A DNA stretch of 64,000 bases, from positions 1 to 64,000 of the forward strand of contig JAFLDE010000017.1 of assembly GCA_017302655.1 (NCBI GenBank), written 5' to 3'. The stretch comes from Burkholderiales bacterium. GTDB lineage: Bacteria; Pseudomonadota; Gammaproteobacteria; Burkholderiales; Burkholderiaceae_C. Position numbers and translations under genes: made by a program. Position 1 is the first letter of the stretch; each line of letters opens with the position of its first letter. The notes under the pieces are model-generated. The model did no database searches. It was not told the DNA's origin and saw nothing but the letters and a program-made list of their open reading frames with translations. Positions 32,610-47,538 of this stretch are shown here, piece after piece.

Positions 32610-34765
32610 AACAGCAGGAGAACTACGTGATGCGATGCGCTTGGGCCGCCGTGACGGTCTTGGGATGTCTTCTGCCTACCTGGAGCTGGGCACAAAACAC
32701 GATTCGAGGCATTCAGACCGCTCAGCAGGCGGGCGTCGAGATCTTGCGCATCGAATTCGCAGAGCCGCTCAAGGAAGTTCCGCGCGGCTTCACGATCCAG
32801 AGCCCGGCACGCATTGCGCTGGACCTGCCCGGCGACTTGATCAATGGCTTGGGCCGCAACAATGTCGAGATTAACCAGGGCAACGTGCGCTCGGCGGTGC
32901 TCGCTCAAAGCGGTGAGCGCAGTCGCCTGGTGCTCAACCTGCGTCAAGCCTCCGGGTACAAGGCCGAGATTCAAGGCAACGCATTGATGGTGGTGCTGGA
33001 GTCGCCGACCGTGGCTGCGGCCGCCAGCTCAAGCGGGGAGCCGGTGCACTTTGCGCCGGCACAGAGCGCTGCGGTGGGTTCACTGCGCGAACTCGACTTC
33101 CGCCGGGGAACAGATGGTGCCGGACGTGTCGTGGTCGGCCTCCCCAGCGCGCAAGTCGGGGTCGATATCCAGCAGCAGGGCAAGAACTTGGTGGTCGAGT
33201 TCCTGAGGACCCAACTGCCGGAGCAATGGCGGCGGCGCCTGGACGTGACCGACTTCGGCACGCCGGTTCAGTCGGTCACGGCTTCACAGATGGGTGACAA
33301 GGTTCGCCTGACCATCGAGCCGCGCGGAGACTGGGAGCACAGTGCCTACCAGAGCGACAACCAGTTCGTACTCGAGGTCCGCTCGCTGAAGCTGGATCCG
33401 AACAAACTGACTCAAGGCCCAGGCTACAACGGTGAGCGCGTGTCCTTCAATTTCCAGAATATCGAAGTGCGGGCGCTGCTGCAGGTCGTGGCCGACTTTA
33501 CGCAGTTCAACGTGGTGACCAGTGACTCGGTCACGGGATCCATCACGCTGCGTCTGAAGGATGTGCCTTGGGACCAGGCGCTCGACATCATTCTGCAGGC
33601 CAAGGGCCTGGGTTATCGAAAGAGTGGCAATGTGCTGTGGATCGCGCCGAAGGATGAATTGGCAGCGAAGGAGAAGCTCGACCTGGAAGCGCAGGCGGCC
33701 ATCGCCCAACTGGAGCCGGTTCGCACCCAGGCCTTCCAGCTGAACTACACCAAAGCGGAGGAAGTGGCGAAGGGTCTGACCGGCGGCAACACCGCAGGCG
33801 GAGGCGGGGGCGGTGGCAATGCGGCGCCGGCACGCATCCTCAGTCCTCGTGGCAGTGTGATCTTTGAGACGCGCACCAACCAGCTCTTCGTCACCGACAT
33901 CGCCAGCAAGCTTGAAGAAGTTCAGGGGCTGATTCAGCGCATCGATATCCCGGTCCGGCAAGTGCTCATCGAGGCGCGCATCGTGGAGGCGGACGACAAA
34001 TTCGGACGCTCGCTGGGTGTCAAGCTCGGCGCCACCGACGCGCGCGGGCTGCAGGGTGGCATCCCTGGCTACAGCCTGACAGGCTCGAACTACCTGAGCT
34101 TCGCGGGCAACTACGCAGCGACGGGCTACCAGACCGGACAAGCCCCGCAGGTGGATTTCGGCAACACGCAGTTCATCAACTTGCCGGCCAATGCCATCAA
34201 CAGCATCAGCCCGGCCACCATCGCCGCCACGCTGTTCAGCGCCACGGCGAACCGCTTCCTGAACCTGGAGCTGTCAGCCTTGGAAGCCGATGGCAAGGGC
34301 AAGATCGTCTCCAGTCCGCGTGTGCTGACGGCCGACCAGGTCAAGGCACTCGTGGAGCAAGGCGAGGAAATTCCTTACCAGCAGGCGACCAGCAGCGGCG
34401 CCACGTCGGTGACGTTCAAGAAAGCGGTGCTGAAGCTCGAAGTGACACCGCAGATCACGCCTGAAGGCAACGTCATCCTAGACGTCGATGTGAACAAGGA
34501 CAGCCGTGGTGTGCTCACCCCACAAGGTTTCGCCATCAACAACAAGCATGTTAAGACTCAGGTGCTGGTGGAGAACGGCGGCACTGTCGTCATCGGCGGC
34601 ATCTTCACCCTGGAGGAGAACGACGCGGTGAACAAGGTGCCCGTGTTGGGCGACATCCCCTACGTGGGCGCGCTGTTCCGCAATAAGCAGCGCATTCAGA
34701 ACAAGACCGAGTTGCTGATCTTCCTGACCCCGAAGGTGGTCAGTGACCGCAACAGCGTGCGCTGA
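32606..34765 (+). CDS. pilQ: PilQ, type IV pilus outer-membrane secretin
   Basis: The 719-residue multimeric channel lets the pilus cross the outer membrane. In order it has a signal peptide (cleavage after ..PTWSWA, residue 29), two AMIN domains that bind peptidoglycan (about 40-130 and 155-260), an STN/N0 domain (FQNIEVRALLQVVADFTQFN), an N1 domain interrupted by a Gly-rich loop (GGGGGGGN near residue 400), and the secretin domain ending in VLGDIPYVGALFRNKQRIQNKTELLIFLTPKVV in continuous frame. Length is normal. Confidence 0.95.
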   Translation: MKQQENYVMRCAWAAVTVLGCLLPTWSWAQNTIRGIQTAQQAGVEILRIEFAEPLKEVPRGFTIQSPARIALDLPGDLINGLGRNNVEINQGNVRSAVLAQSGERSRLVLNLRQASGYKAEIQGNALMVVLESPTVAAAASSSGEPVHFAPAQSAAVGSLRELDFRRGTDGAGRVVVGLPSAQVGVDIQQQGKNLVVEFLRTQLPEQWRRRLDVTDFGTPVQSVTASQMGDKVRLTIEPRGDWEHSAYQSDNQFVLEVRSLKLDPNKLTQGPGYNGERVSFNFQNIEVRALLQVVADFTQFNVVTSDSVTGSITLRLKDVPWDQALDIILQAKGLGYRKSGNVLWIAPKDELAAKEKLDLEAQAAIAQLEPVRTQAFQLNYTKAEEVAKGLTGGNTAGGGGGGGNAAPARILSPRGSVIFETRTNQLFVTDIASKLEEVQGLIQRIDIPVRQVLIEARIVEADDKFGRSLGVKLGATDARGLQGGIPGYSLTGSNYLSFAGNYAATGYQTGQAPQVDFGNTQFINLPANAINSISPATIAATLFSATANRFLNLELSALEADGKGKIVSSPRVLTADQVKALVEQGEEIPYQQATSSGATSVTFKKAVLKLEVTPQITPEGNVILDVDVNKDSRGVLTPQGFAINNKHVKTQVLVENGGTVVIGGIFTLEENDAVNKVPVLGDIPYVGALFRNKQRIQNKTELLIFLTPKVVSDRNSVR

Positions 34766-34786
34766 CGCGCTCCTGGAGTTGACGAC

Positions 34787-37336
34787 ATGAAGTTTGTGTG
34801 GAAATCCGCAATGGGTACCTGGCGGGGCCTGCAAGTCCTGCTGTTGAGCTTGACCCTGGCTGCCTGCGGTGGGGGGGGCGGCTCAGCCGGCGATCCCATC
34901 AATGGAGGAGGCGGTGGAGGAGGAGGTGGTGGTGGTGGCAGCACGGCCACGGTCACCATGGAGCTGAGCCTTCTCGACGCGGCGGGCAGTCCGGTGTCGA
35001 ACATTGCCATCGGCACGCCCGTGAGAGCGCGTGCAGTGCTCAAGCGCGCGGGTGTCGCCGTGGCCAATGAGATCGTTGCCTTCACGGCTGAGCAAACCGC
35101 TGAGTTGATCAAGTTCGATCCGAGCTCTGGCTCCCTGCTCACGAACTCAGAAGGCGTGGCCCAGATCACCGTCACTTCGCTTGGAGTGACCGCCGGCGCA
35201 GGTCGGGTGCGTGCTTCCGCCACTGTCGGGTCGACGACCGCCACGGCAACCACGAACTTCTACGCACTCGCTTCCTCCGGCCAGCAACCGGTCACCCTGG
35301 TGCTGTCACCGGTCAATGTCGGATCGCCAACGGTGACCTCTTACGGGACGACCGGCGTGACGGTACAGGTGCTGCAGAACGGAGCGCCCTACACCGAAGC
35401 ACCGGTTACCGTCACTTTCACCAGTTCGTGCCCGGTCAACAAGGCAACCATCAACGGAACGGCCATCACCCAACCGAACGGCACGGCGGTGGCGACCTTC
35501 TCAGACAACGGTTGCGCACAAAACGGCGATACCGTCGTGACCATCACGGCGGCCATCGCTACTGACACGAAGACAGGCACGACCACGGTGCGTGCACCGA
35601 GCACGGGCAGCCTGCGCTTCATCAGCGTGGTGCCGGCTGACAAGTCGATCACCCTGCGCGGCCAAGGTGGCAACGGTCGCCAGGAGAACGCCAGTGTCAC
35701 CTTCCAATTGGTGGATCAGCAGGGGCAGGGCGTGGGCAATGCCGACGTCTGCTTCGACAGCACCACCTACGTGGGCGACCTGAACATCGATGGCTTCACC
35801 ACCACGCGTCTGCCGCCCCTGCCCGGCTCCACCGCGCTGTGCGGCAGCGACGTGCTCAGCGTGGTGCGCTACGTGAAGCGAACCAACCCGGATGGCACGG
35901 TCACTGTGCAGGTGAACTCGGGCACCGTACCGACCCCGGTTCGCGTGCGCGCACGAACCATCTACCCGGTTGGCGGCGCCACACAGGTGGAAAGCTTCTC
36001 CGACACGCTCTCCGTGTCGACGGGCCTGCCCCTGCAGCGCTCGATGTCCCTGTCTGTCGACAAGTCGAACATCGACGGTGGCAACTTCGACGGTGAGATC
36101 GCGATCCTCACGGTCCGCTTGGCCGACCAGTTCTCCAACCCGGTGCCGGATGGCACAGTGGTGAACTTCATTGCGTCCGGCGCGGCTGTGTGCACGGCTG
36201 ACAACGGTTCTTGCCGCACCACCAATGGAGCTTGCAGTTGCAACGTGGTGTCGCAGGAGCGCCGTCCGCAGGACCGACGAGTCATCGTGACCGCCTACGC
36301 GGTCGGCCTCGAAGACTTCGACGACCGCAACGGAGACAACGTCTACACGCTGGGTACGGACCCCTTCGTCGACCTCGGTGACGCCTATGTGGACTCCAAC
36401 AAGGATGGAGCGCCGAGCAGTCAGACGATCAATGCCGACACCGACATCTTGGTGCCGTACAAGATCCCCAATGTCTTCTCGGCGACAGGCGATGGCGTGC
36501 GGGGCACCGCCCACATCCGCCGTTCGGCGGTCATCTACCTGAGCCAGTCGTCCACGGGGGGGCGCCCCAGTGTGGTGATCCCGCTCGACCAATTGCAGCG
36601 CAATCGCTTCTTTGACGGTACTGCAGGCGCGGATCCGTATGTACGGATGACGCCGGTTTGCCCGGAAGGCACGCCTCTGCCATCGGCGACCTTCATGATG
36701 AGAATGGAAGACGGCATCGGAAACCCGATGGCCGCGGGTACCTCGCTGGGCAATATCGACAACACCGATAACCTCAACGTCGGAGCATTTCGCCCGGCGG
36801 CGGTTGCAGCCTTTGGTGCCCGACCACCGAGCCCGCTGGTCGATCTACCGAACGTTCCCAAGCCATTGATGTACACACGCACTGACGACTTTGGCACCGT
36901 CACCACCGAGCACAGCGTGACGGTGCGTGGGGTGCAGGACAAGTGCAGTGGCAATGCCGGGTTCTCGCTGGCGGTGACATCCCCGCGAGGCGGTGCGGCC
37001 ATCGCATCGATCTATTACGAGGGTGAATCGCGAGCGAACGCAGGCCGCGGCCGCTTCGACGTACGCTACCTGAACGAAGTGGAGTTCTCTCTCGCGAATG
37101 CTGGCGCGCTCACCGCTGCCATGACGCCGATTTCCTGGGCCGAGGCAGCTGCTGGTGCGCCGGCCGCGGCCGACTACCAGGTGGACTGGGGCGATGGCAC
37201 CGTGGAAACCTTCCCGATCAGCGCCACGCAGCGCACGCACGTGTATGCCTCAGGTGGCTCCAAGGTCGTGACGGTGACGGTACGCGCCGCAGGGGGCTTC
37301 CGCTACTCGGCCACTCGCACGGTGACCGTGAACTGA
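34787..37336 (+). CDS. Large Ig-like/PKD-type surface lipoprotein between pilQ and aroK
   Basis: The 849-residue protein starts with a lipoprotein signal (LQVLLLSLTLAAC, lipobox cysteine C27), followed by a poly-glycine linker (a run of 12 Gly near residues 42-53). Repeated Ig-like units of the bacterial Big_1/invasin type follow (for example ASVTFQLVDQQGQGVGNADVCF, ILTVRLADQFSNPVPDGTVVNF), and the end is PKD-like (YQVDWGDGTVETF, then RTHVYASGGSKVVTVTV). Paired cysteines in the middle could form disulfides. It is probably an outer-membrane, surface-exposed adhesin or pilus-associated protein. It lies 21 bases after pilQ and 8 bases before aroK, so it is in the pil-aro operon; its role in piliation is inference. 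Confidence 0.8.
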   Translation: MKFVWKSAMGTWRGLQVLLLSLTLAACGGGGGSAGDPINGGGGGGGGGGGGSTATVTMELSLLDAAGSPVSNIAIGTPVRARAVLKRAGVAVANEIVAFTAEQTAELIKFDPSSGSLLTNSEGVAQITVTSLGVTAGAGRVRASATVGSTTATATTNFYALASSGQQPVTLVLSPVNVGSPTVTSYGTTGVTVQVLQNGAPYTEAPVTVTFTSSCPVNKATINGTAITQPNGTAVATFSDNGCAQNGDTVVTITAAIATDTKTGTTTVRAPSTGSLRFISVVPADKSITLRGQGGNGRQENASVTFQLVDQQGQGVGNADVCFDSTTYVGDLNIDGFTTTRLPPLPGSTALCGSDVLSVVRYVKRTNPDGTVTVQVNSGTVPTPVRVRARTIYPVGGATQVESFSDTLSVSTGLPLQRSMSLSVDKSNIDGGNFDGEIAILTVRLADQFSNPVPDGTVVNFIASGAAVCTADNGSCRTTNGACSCNVVSQERRPQDRRVIVTAYAVGLEDFDDRNGDNVYTLGTDPFVDLGDAYVDSNKDGAPSSQTINADTDILVPYKIPNVFSATGDGVRGTAHIRRSAVIYLSQSSTGGRPSVVIPLDQLQRNRFFDGTAGADPYVRMTPVCPEGTPLPSATFMMRMEDGIGNPMAAGTSLGNIDNTDNLNVGAFRPAAVAAFGARPPSPLVDLPNVPKPLMYTRTDDFGTVTTEHSVTVRGVQDKCSGNAGFSLAVTSPRGGAAIASIYYEGESRANAGRGRFDVRYLNEVEFSLANAGALTAAMTPISWAEAAAGAPAAADYQVDWGDGTVETFPISATQRTHVYASGGSKVVTVTVRAAGGFRYSATRTVTVN
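34871..34878 (+). repeat. Run of eight G in the Ig-like lipoprotein gene
   Basis: A homopolymer of eight G directly follows the lipobox cysteine codon region. Gain or loss of one base would shift the frame and stop the protein early. Such tracts drive phase variation of surface proteins in other bacteria; no variation can be seen in one sequence. A GGN-rich glycine-coding stretch (about 34907-34938) follows. Confidence 0.6.
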
Positions 37337-37344
37337 GACCTCTC

Positions 37345-37896
37345 ATGATTCTCAGCCTCGTGGGCTTGCCGGGCTCCGGCAAGTCCAGCGTGGCGCGGCT
37401 GCTGGCCCGCCACTACGGCTGGCCGACTCAGGACACCGATGCGCTCATCGAGCAGCGCCTTGGCATGCCGATCAAGCGCTACTTCACGGAGCAAGGCGAG
37501 GCTTCGTTCCGGGACGTTGAGGCCGAAGTCCTTGCGGAGTCCCTGAAAGATGCCGGGCCTCGAGTGCTCGCCACGGGCGGGGGCATCGTTCTGCGGCCGG
37601 AGAACCGGCAACTGTTGCACAAGGGGAGTTTGTGCTTCTACTTGCGCAGCACGCCCGAGGAGTTGGCGCGGCGACTGCGCAACGACACGCAGCGTCCCTT
37701 GCTTCAGGGCGTTGACGCTTTGCGAAAGCTCCGCGAACTGCAGGCCCAGCGCGACCCGCTCTACCGTGAGAGTGCGCACTATGTGGTGGAGGCCGGCCGC
37801 CCTACGGTATGGGCGCTGGTGCACTGGATTTGCATGCAGTTGGAGCTGGCGGGACATATGGGCCTGAACGCATCGCCTCCTAAACTGGTCGGATGA
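37345..37896 (+). CDS. aroK: Shikimate kinase
   Basis: The 183-residue P-loop kinase phosphorylates shikimate in the chorismate pathway. It shows Walker [10 protein letters not shown] (7-15), [12 protein letters not shown] (shikimate-binding aspartate), RDVEAEVL and [15 protein letters not shown]. It overlaps aroB by ATGA, and the pilQ-aroK-aroB order is conserved in betaproteobacteria apart from the lipoprotein gene in front. Confidence 0.95.
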   Translation: MILSLVGLPGSGKSSVARLLARHYGWPTQDTDALIEQRLGMPIKRYFTEQGEASFRDVEAEVLAESLKDAGPRVLATGGGIVLRPENRQLLHKGSLCFYLRSTPEELARRLRNDTQRPLLQGVDALRKLRELQAQRDPLYRESAHYVVEAGRPTVWALVHWICMQLELAGHMGLNASPPKLVG

Positions 37897-39032
37897 GCCG
37901 AGACGCCGACTTCGAACCCCCATCGCTCGCCCCCTTCGACCCCAACCCTCGCGAAGAGCCTTTGTCCATTGAATTGGGCTCGCGTAGCTACCCGATCCAC
38001 ATCGGTGCGCTGGACTGGTCTGAGCAGGCACGGAGCTTGGCACAACCCGGGCGCCTGGCGCTGATCGTCAGCAATGAGACCGTCGCGCCCCTGTACCTTG
38101 GGCGCCTGCGCAGTGCCATCGCGCCGGTCTTCAGCCGGGTGGAGGCGCTGGTGCTTCCCGACGGGGAGACGCACAAGAATTGGCTGAGCCTGCAGGCCGT
38201 TCAATCGCGCCTGGCGGCCACGCAAGCCGATCGGCGCACCACTCTCTTCGCGCTCGGCGGCGGGGTGGTGGGCGATCTCTGTGGCTTCGCAGCGGCGGTG
38301 TGGATGCGTGGTGTTCGCTTCGTGCAGGTGCCCACCACGCTGCTGTCGCAGGTCGACTCCTCGGTGGGCGGCAAGACCGGCATCAACCTGCCGGAAGGCA
38401 AGAACCTCGTCGGTGCCTTTCACCAGCCGATGGCGGTGTGGGCTGACCTGACCACCTTGTCGACCCTTCCAACCCGTGAGTACGCCGCTGGGCTGGCCGA
38501 GGTCATCAAGTACGGCCCCATTGCGGACCCAGCCTTCTTTGACTGGTTGGAAGCCAACATGGACGCGCTGGTCTCACGCGACCCAGCTGCGTTGGGAGTT
38601 GCAGTGCGCCGATCCTGCGAGATCAAGGCGGCCGTGGTTGCGGCCGACGAGCAGGAGCTGGGCCTGCGCGCCATCCTGAACTTCGGACACACCTTTGGCC
38701 ACGCACTTGAGGCGGGTTGCGGCTATGGGACGCTGCTCCATGGAGAGGCGGTAGCGCTGGGCATGCGCATGGCCGCAACTCTGTCCGTCTCGACCTGCGG
38801 CCTTGATGCGGACTGCGCAGTGCGATTGAACCGCCTGTTGGACCGCGCCGGCCTGCCGGCAAAGGCGCCCGTGCTTTCAGACGATCGCTTCATCGGCTTG
38901 ATGCGAGGCGACAAGAAGGCGCAGGGCGGCGGCATCCGGTACGTGCTGCTGCCCAGTTGGGGCCGGGCGGCCATGCGCGAGGCGGGGGATGCAGAAGTCT
39001 TGGCTGCCATCCATTCAGTCCCGACTGCATGA
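37893..39032 (+). CDS. aroB: 3-dehydroquinate synthase
   Basis: The 379-residue NAD-dependent, metal-dependent enzyme converts DAHP to 3-dehydroquinate. Motifs seen are [47 protein letters not shown] and the zinc site [12 protein letters not shown] with HGEAVALGM. The first 25 residues before the usual [13 protein letters not shown] are an acidic, Pro-rich extension; the start is fixed by the ATGA overlap with aroK. Confidence 0.95.
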   Translation: MSRDADFEPPSLAPFDPNPREEPLSIELGSRSYPIHIGALDWSEQARSLAQPGRLALIVSNETVAPLYLGRLRSAIAPVFSRVEALVLPDGETHKNWLSLQAVQSRLAATQADRRTTLFALGGGVVGDLCGFAAAVWMRGVRFVQVPTTLLSQVDSSVGGKTGINLPEGKNLVGAFHQPMAVWADLTTLSTLPTREYAAGLAEVIKYGPIADPAFFDWLEANMDALVSRDPAALGVAVRRSCEIKAAVVAADEQELGLRAILNFGHTFGHALEAGCGYGTLLHGEAVALGMRMAATLSVSTCGLDADCAVRLNRLLDRAGLPAKAPVLSDDRFIGLMRGDKKAQGGGIRYVLLPSWGRAAMREAGDAEVLAAIHSVPTA

Positions 39033-40168
39033 GCAATGGTTTGGCTCCGTACGCCTGCGACCCCGCACAGGGGCGAGGCAGGCGGTGTCCGGAAGCCCCC
39101 GCCGTCGAGCGCAGCGACTATCAGCGCGACCGCGATCGCATCGTGCACAGCTCGGCCTTTCGTCGCTTGGTCTACAAGACCCAGGTGTTCCTCAATCACG
39201 AGGGTGACCTCTTCAGGACCCGGCTCACCCATTCGTTGGAGGTGGCGCAGCTGGCGCGCTCCATGGCGCGCAGCTTGCGGCTGAACGAGGACCTCACAGA
39301 GGCCATCGCCTTGGCGCATGATTTGGGCCACACCCCGTTCGGACACGCTGGACAGGACACCCTGAACCAATGCATGAGTCCCTACGGGGGCTTTGAACAC
39401 AACCTGCAGAGCCTTCGGGTGGTCGACGTGCTCGAGCGGAGGTATGCCACGTTCAACGGTCTGAACTTGTGCTTCGAAACGCGCGAGGGCATCCTCAAGC
39501 ACTGCAGCCGTCGAAATGCCAACCTGCTTGAGGCCGCAGAGCCAGACGGAGTCGCGGCGCGCTTTCTTCGGGGCCGGCAGCCCAGCATGGAAGCGCAGCT
39601 CTGCAATCTGGCCGACGAGTTGGCCTACTGCGCTCACGATGTAGACGACGGCGTTCGCTCCGGTCTCTTGGGGTGGGAGGTCCTGGACGAGCAGCCCTTG
39701 CTTCGTCGACTGACCGAATCGGTTCGACGCGAGAGCATTGGTTCCGATTTGGCGCCCCGTGTCCTGCTGTACACCACGCTACGCAGACTGCTCCACGCCG
39801 GCGTGAGCGACTTGCTGCGGCACACCCGTGAGCTGCTGAACCAACACCGCGTGGCCAGCGTGCAGGAAGTGCGCGAGGCCCCGGCACTTGTGGGTTACGG
39901 TGAGTCCATGCGAAACGAGCTGGCGAACCTGAAGGCCTTTCTTTTCGCGCGGCTCTACCGGCACCCACAGGTCGAGGCGCAGCGTGTGTTGGCTCAGCGA
40001 GTGCTCAAGGACCTATTCGAGCATTACCTCGGAAGCGGCATCGCCGAGCCCCGTGACTCCAATCCGGCGCAGGCCTGTGCCGACTATCTGGCCGGCATGA
40101 CGGACCGCTTCGCCATCCGCGAGCATGAGCGATTGACCGGGCAACGATTGTTCGAAGCTACGCTGTAG
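39029..40168 (+). CDS. Deoxyguanosinetriphosphate triphosphohydrolase-like protein (HD domain)
   Basis: The 379-residue HD-superfamily protein has [17 protein letters not shown], the double motif [13 protein letters not shown] and [13 protein letters not shown], which together supply the H..HD..D metal site. Members hydrolyse dNTPs to nucleoside and triphosphate; this type-2 subgroup is usually named dGTPase-like. [12 protein letters not shown] is also conserved. ATG 39029 overlaps the aroB stop. It is the last gene of the pil-aro-dgt run before the RAYT insertion. Confidence 0.92.
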   Translation: MSNGLAPYACDPAQGRGRRCPEAPAVERSDYQRDRDRIVHSSAFRRLVYKTQVFLNHEGDLFRTRLTHSLEVAQLARSMARSLRLNEDLTEAIALAHDLGHTPFGHAGQDTLNQCMSPYGGFEHNLQSLRVVDVLERRYATFNGLNLCFETREGILKHCSRRNANLLEAAEPDGVAARFLRGRQPSMEAQLCNLADELAYCAHDVDDGVRSGLLGWEVLDEQPLLRRLTESVRRESIGSDLAPRVLLYTTLRRLLHAGVSDLLRHTRELLNQHRVASVQEVREAPALVGYGESMRNELANLKAFLFARLYRHPQVEAQRVLAQRVLKDLFEHYLGSGIAEPRDSNPAQACADYLAGMTDRFAIREHERLTGQRLFEATL

Positions 40169-40227
40169 GCACTTTCGCCGCACGGTGGCGGCGGACCGTC
40201 CATTCACCGCGCCAAGACAGAATATGA

Positions 40228-41014
40228 GGGTCAGAGTGCATAGGCGTCTTGCGAACGCCCGATCCCATGGCCCGAATGCCCCGCCTCGTGCTCCCCGGCG
40301 CGCTGCATCATGTGCTGCAGCGTGGCAACAATCGCCAGCCGGTGTTCGTCGATGACTTCGACCGACAAGCCTACCTGGATGCACTGCGTGAGGCCACCCG
40401 TTTGCATGAGGTGCGCGTCCATGGCTATGTGCTGATGCCCGACCACGTGCACCTGCTGGTGACTCCTCAGGCCGCCACCTCGCTGGCCCGCGCCATGCAG
40501 ACCCTGGGCCGCCGCTATGTGGCCGCCTTCAACCGAAGGCATGGCCGCACCGGCACGCTGTGGGAGGGGCGCTTCAGAACTGCGCTGGTGGAGTCACCGG
40601 CTTACTTCACGCTGGCCCTGCGCTATGTCGAGCAGCACGCGATGCGAAGCGGCGTCGTGGAAAGGCCCCAAGACATCCGCTGGTGCAGTGCGGCGCATCA
40701 CCTGGGCCTTCATCGAGACCCGCTGGTCAGCGAACACCCTGCCTTCTGGGCTACCGGCAACACTCCCTTCGAACGCGAGGCCGTCCACCGATCAGCCCTG
40801 GCCCAAGCATTGAGTGAGCAGGAGCTGGCCTTGCTGCGTCGCCATGTCCACGCGGGCTGGCCGCTGCTCAGCGATGAGGGGCGGCGCCACTTGGCCGAAC
40901 GAGTCCATCGACCGCTTGCCCCCCGTGCCGCAGGCCGACCCATTCGCCGAAATGAATCTGTCCCCGAATAAATCAAGCGATCTCAGGCCGGCACTGATAA
41001 CGCCACTCTGACCC
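40228..41014 (+). mobile_element. RAYT-type transposase element with 11-bp inverted ends
   Basis: GGGTCAGAGTG at 40228-40238 and its exact reverse complement CACTCTGACCC at 41004-41014 bracket one transposase gene in a 787-base segment. It sits cleanly in the short space between the dGTPase gene (ends 40168) and gltB (starts 41084), which are neighbours in related genomes. The bounds are inferred from the inverted repeats; I could not identify a clear target-site duplication. Confidence 0.65.
40267..40971 (+). CDS. REP-associated tyrosine transposase (RAYT), Y1 HUH family
   Basis: The 234-residue protein has MPRLVLPGALHHVLQRGNN at the N-terminus, the metal-binding HUH-like H60-V-H62 in MPDHVHLLV, GTLWEGRFRTALVES, and the catalytic tyrosine Y120 in RYVEQHAMRSG. 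RAYT proteins are single-copy IS200/IS605 relatives that nick and move DNA hairpins, and often become host-maintained. The 3' end runs to the TAA at 40969-40971, just inside the right inverted repeat, so coding and element end are tightly packed. No passenger gene is present. It appears intact. Confidence 0.9.
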   Translation: MARMPRLVLPGALHHVLQRGNNRQPVFVDDFDRQAYLDALREATRLHEVRVHGYVLMPDHVHLLVTPQAATSLARAMQTLGRRYVAAFNRRHGRTGTLWEGRFRTALVESPAYFTLALRYVEQHAMRSGVVERPQDIRWCSAAHHLGLHRDPLVSEHPAFWATGNTPFEREAVHRSALAQALSEQELALLRRHVHAGWPLLSDEGRRHLAERVHRPLAPRAAGRPIRRNESVPE

Positions 41015-41083
41015 CAATTAGTAACCAAGCCGATACATGCTGCACCGCGGTAGGCTCGCGTCAAGTTGTTCTTGGAGCCTGCC

Positions 41084-45883
<4,800 letters not shown>

Positions 45884-45895
45884 GGAATCGAGATC

Positions 45896-47374
45896 ATGGG
45901 AAAAGTCACCGGCTTCCTGGAATACGAGCGTCTGGAGGAGGGCTACGCCCCCGTGGCCCAGCGCGTCAGGAACTACAAGGAATTCGTCATCGGCCTGAGC
46001 GAGGACCAGTCCAAGCAGCAGGCGGCGCGCTGCATGGACTGCGGCACGCCCTTCTGCAACAACGGCTGCCCGGTCAACAACATCATTCCGGACTTCAACG
46101 ACCTCGTGTACGGCCAGCAATGGCGTGCGGCGATCGAGGTGCTGCACAGCACGAACAACTTCCCCGAGTTCACGGGTCGCGTCTGTCCGGCGCCCTGCGA
46201 GGCGGCCTGCACGCTGAACGTGAATGACGACGCGGTGGGCATCAAGTCCATCGAGCACGCCATCATCGACCGCGCGTGGCTCGAAGGTTGGGTCCAGCCG
46301 CAGCCGGCCCGTGTGCAGACCGGCAAGAAGGTCGCCGTGGTGGGTTCCGGCCCGGCCGGGCTGGCCGCCGCACAGCAGCTCGCTCGCGCCGGCCATGCCG
46401 TCACGGTGTTCGAAAAGAACAGCCGCATCGGAGGCCTGCTGCGCTACGGCATTCCCGACTTCAAGATGGAGAAGTCGCACATCGACCGCCGCGTGGCGCA
46501 GATGCAAGCCGAAGGGGTGGTCTTCCGCACTGGCGTGCTGGTGGGCGCGCTGCCCGAGGGCTGCAAGGTGACCAACGACGCCACCGAGGTCGTGAGCGCC
46601 GAGCAGTTGAAGAGCGAATTCGACGCCGTGCTGCTGGCTGGCGGTGCCGAACAGCCGCGTGACCTGCCGGTTCCTGGTCGTGAGCTTGAGGGCGTCCACT
46701 TCGCCATGGAGTTCCTGCCGCAGCAGAACAAGGTGGTCGCTGGCGACAAACTCAAGAGCCAGCTGCGTGCCGATGGCAAGCGGGTCATCGTCATCGGCGG
46801 TGGGGATACCGGCTCCGACTGCGTCGGAACCAGCAACCGTCATGGCGCCACCAGCGTCACGCAGTTCGAACTCATGCCGCAGCCCCCTGAGGTCGAGGAC
46901 CGGCCGCTGACCTGGCCTTACTGGCCCGTGAAGTTGCGCACAAGTTCCAGCCACGACGAAGGTTGTGAGCGTCGCTTCGCCATTGCCACCAAGTCCTTCA
47001 ACGCCGGCAGCGGCAAGGACAAGGGTCGCATCAAGAGCCTGACCACTGTGGAACTGGAGTGGCAGGGGGGGAAATTCAAGGAAGTGCCGGGCAGCGAGAA
47101 GGAATGGCCCGCTGATCTGGTATTGCTGGCCATGGGCTTCACTGCGCCACTGGCGACCGTGCTCGACGCCTTCGGTGTGAGCCGTGACGCACGCGGCAAT
47201 GCCAAGGCCGGCACCCAGGAGCAGGGCGGCTACCTCACCGATGTACCCAAGGTGTTTGCGGCGGGAGACATGCGCCGCGGCCAGAGTCTGGTGGTGTGGG
47301 CCATCCGGGAAGGCCGCCAGGCCGCACGGGCGGTCGACGAGTTCCTGATGGGCAGCAGCCGGCTGCCGCGCTGA
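45896..47374 (+). CDS. gltD: Glutamate synthase (NADPH) small subunit
   Basis: The 492-residue electron-transfer partner of GltB has N-terminal iron-sulfur cysteines ([17 protein letters not shown] and [12 protein letters not shown]), an FAD-binding [19 protein letters not shown], an NADPH-binding [11 protein letters not shown], and the C-terminal [24 protein letters not shown]. It passes electrons from NADPH to GltB. It lies 12 bases after gltB in the same operon. Confidence 0.96.
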   Translation: MGKVTGFLEYERLEEGYAPVAQRVRNYKEFVIGLSEDQSKQQAARCMDCGTPFCNNGCPVNNIIPDFNDLVYGQQWRAAIEVLHSTNNFPEFTGRVCPAPCEAACTLNVNDDAVGIKSIEHAIIDRAWLEGWVQPQPARVQTGKKVAVVGSGPAGLAAAQQLARAGHAVTVFEKNSRIGGLLRYGIPDFKMEKSHIDRRVAQMQAEGVVFRTGVLVGALPEGCKVTNDATEVVSAEQLKSEFDAVLLAGGAEQPRDLPVPGRELEGVHFAMEFLPQQNKVVAGDKLKSQLRADGKRVIVIGGGDTGSDCVGTSNRHGATSVTQFELMPQPPEVEDRPLTWPYWPVKLRTSSSHDEGCERRFAIATKSFNAGSGKDKGRIKSLTTVELEWQGGKFKEVPGSEKEWPADLVLLAMGFTAPLATVLDAFGVSRDARGNAKAGTQEQGGYLTDVPKVFAAGDMRRGQSLVVWAIREGRQAARAVDEFLMGSSRLPR

Positions 47375-47385
47375 TACCTCCCGTC

Positions 47386-47425
47386 ACAGCCGCCTGCCGC
47401 TTGTCCGGACGGGCCGGGCGGCTGT
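47386..47425 (+). terminator. Possible terminator hairpin after gltBD
   Basis: ACAGCCGCC (47386-47394) and GGCGGCTGT (47417-47425) form a 9-bp stem around a 22-base loop, 11 bases after the gltD stop. There is no following T-run, so it may only stabilise the mRNA or aid Rho-dependent ending. The rest of the 164-base gap to pilE shows no clear promoter. Confidence 0.4.
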
Positions 47426-47538
47426 CGTGGGCGCACCGCGCGCCGTGACGGAGTTGGCGCCAAGCCGGCCTCCTTGCGCTCAGAATGACCCCGTCGCTCG
47501 GGAATGGACCCGCGGCGGCGAGCACGGAGTCATTCCTC

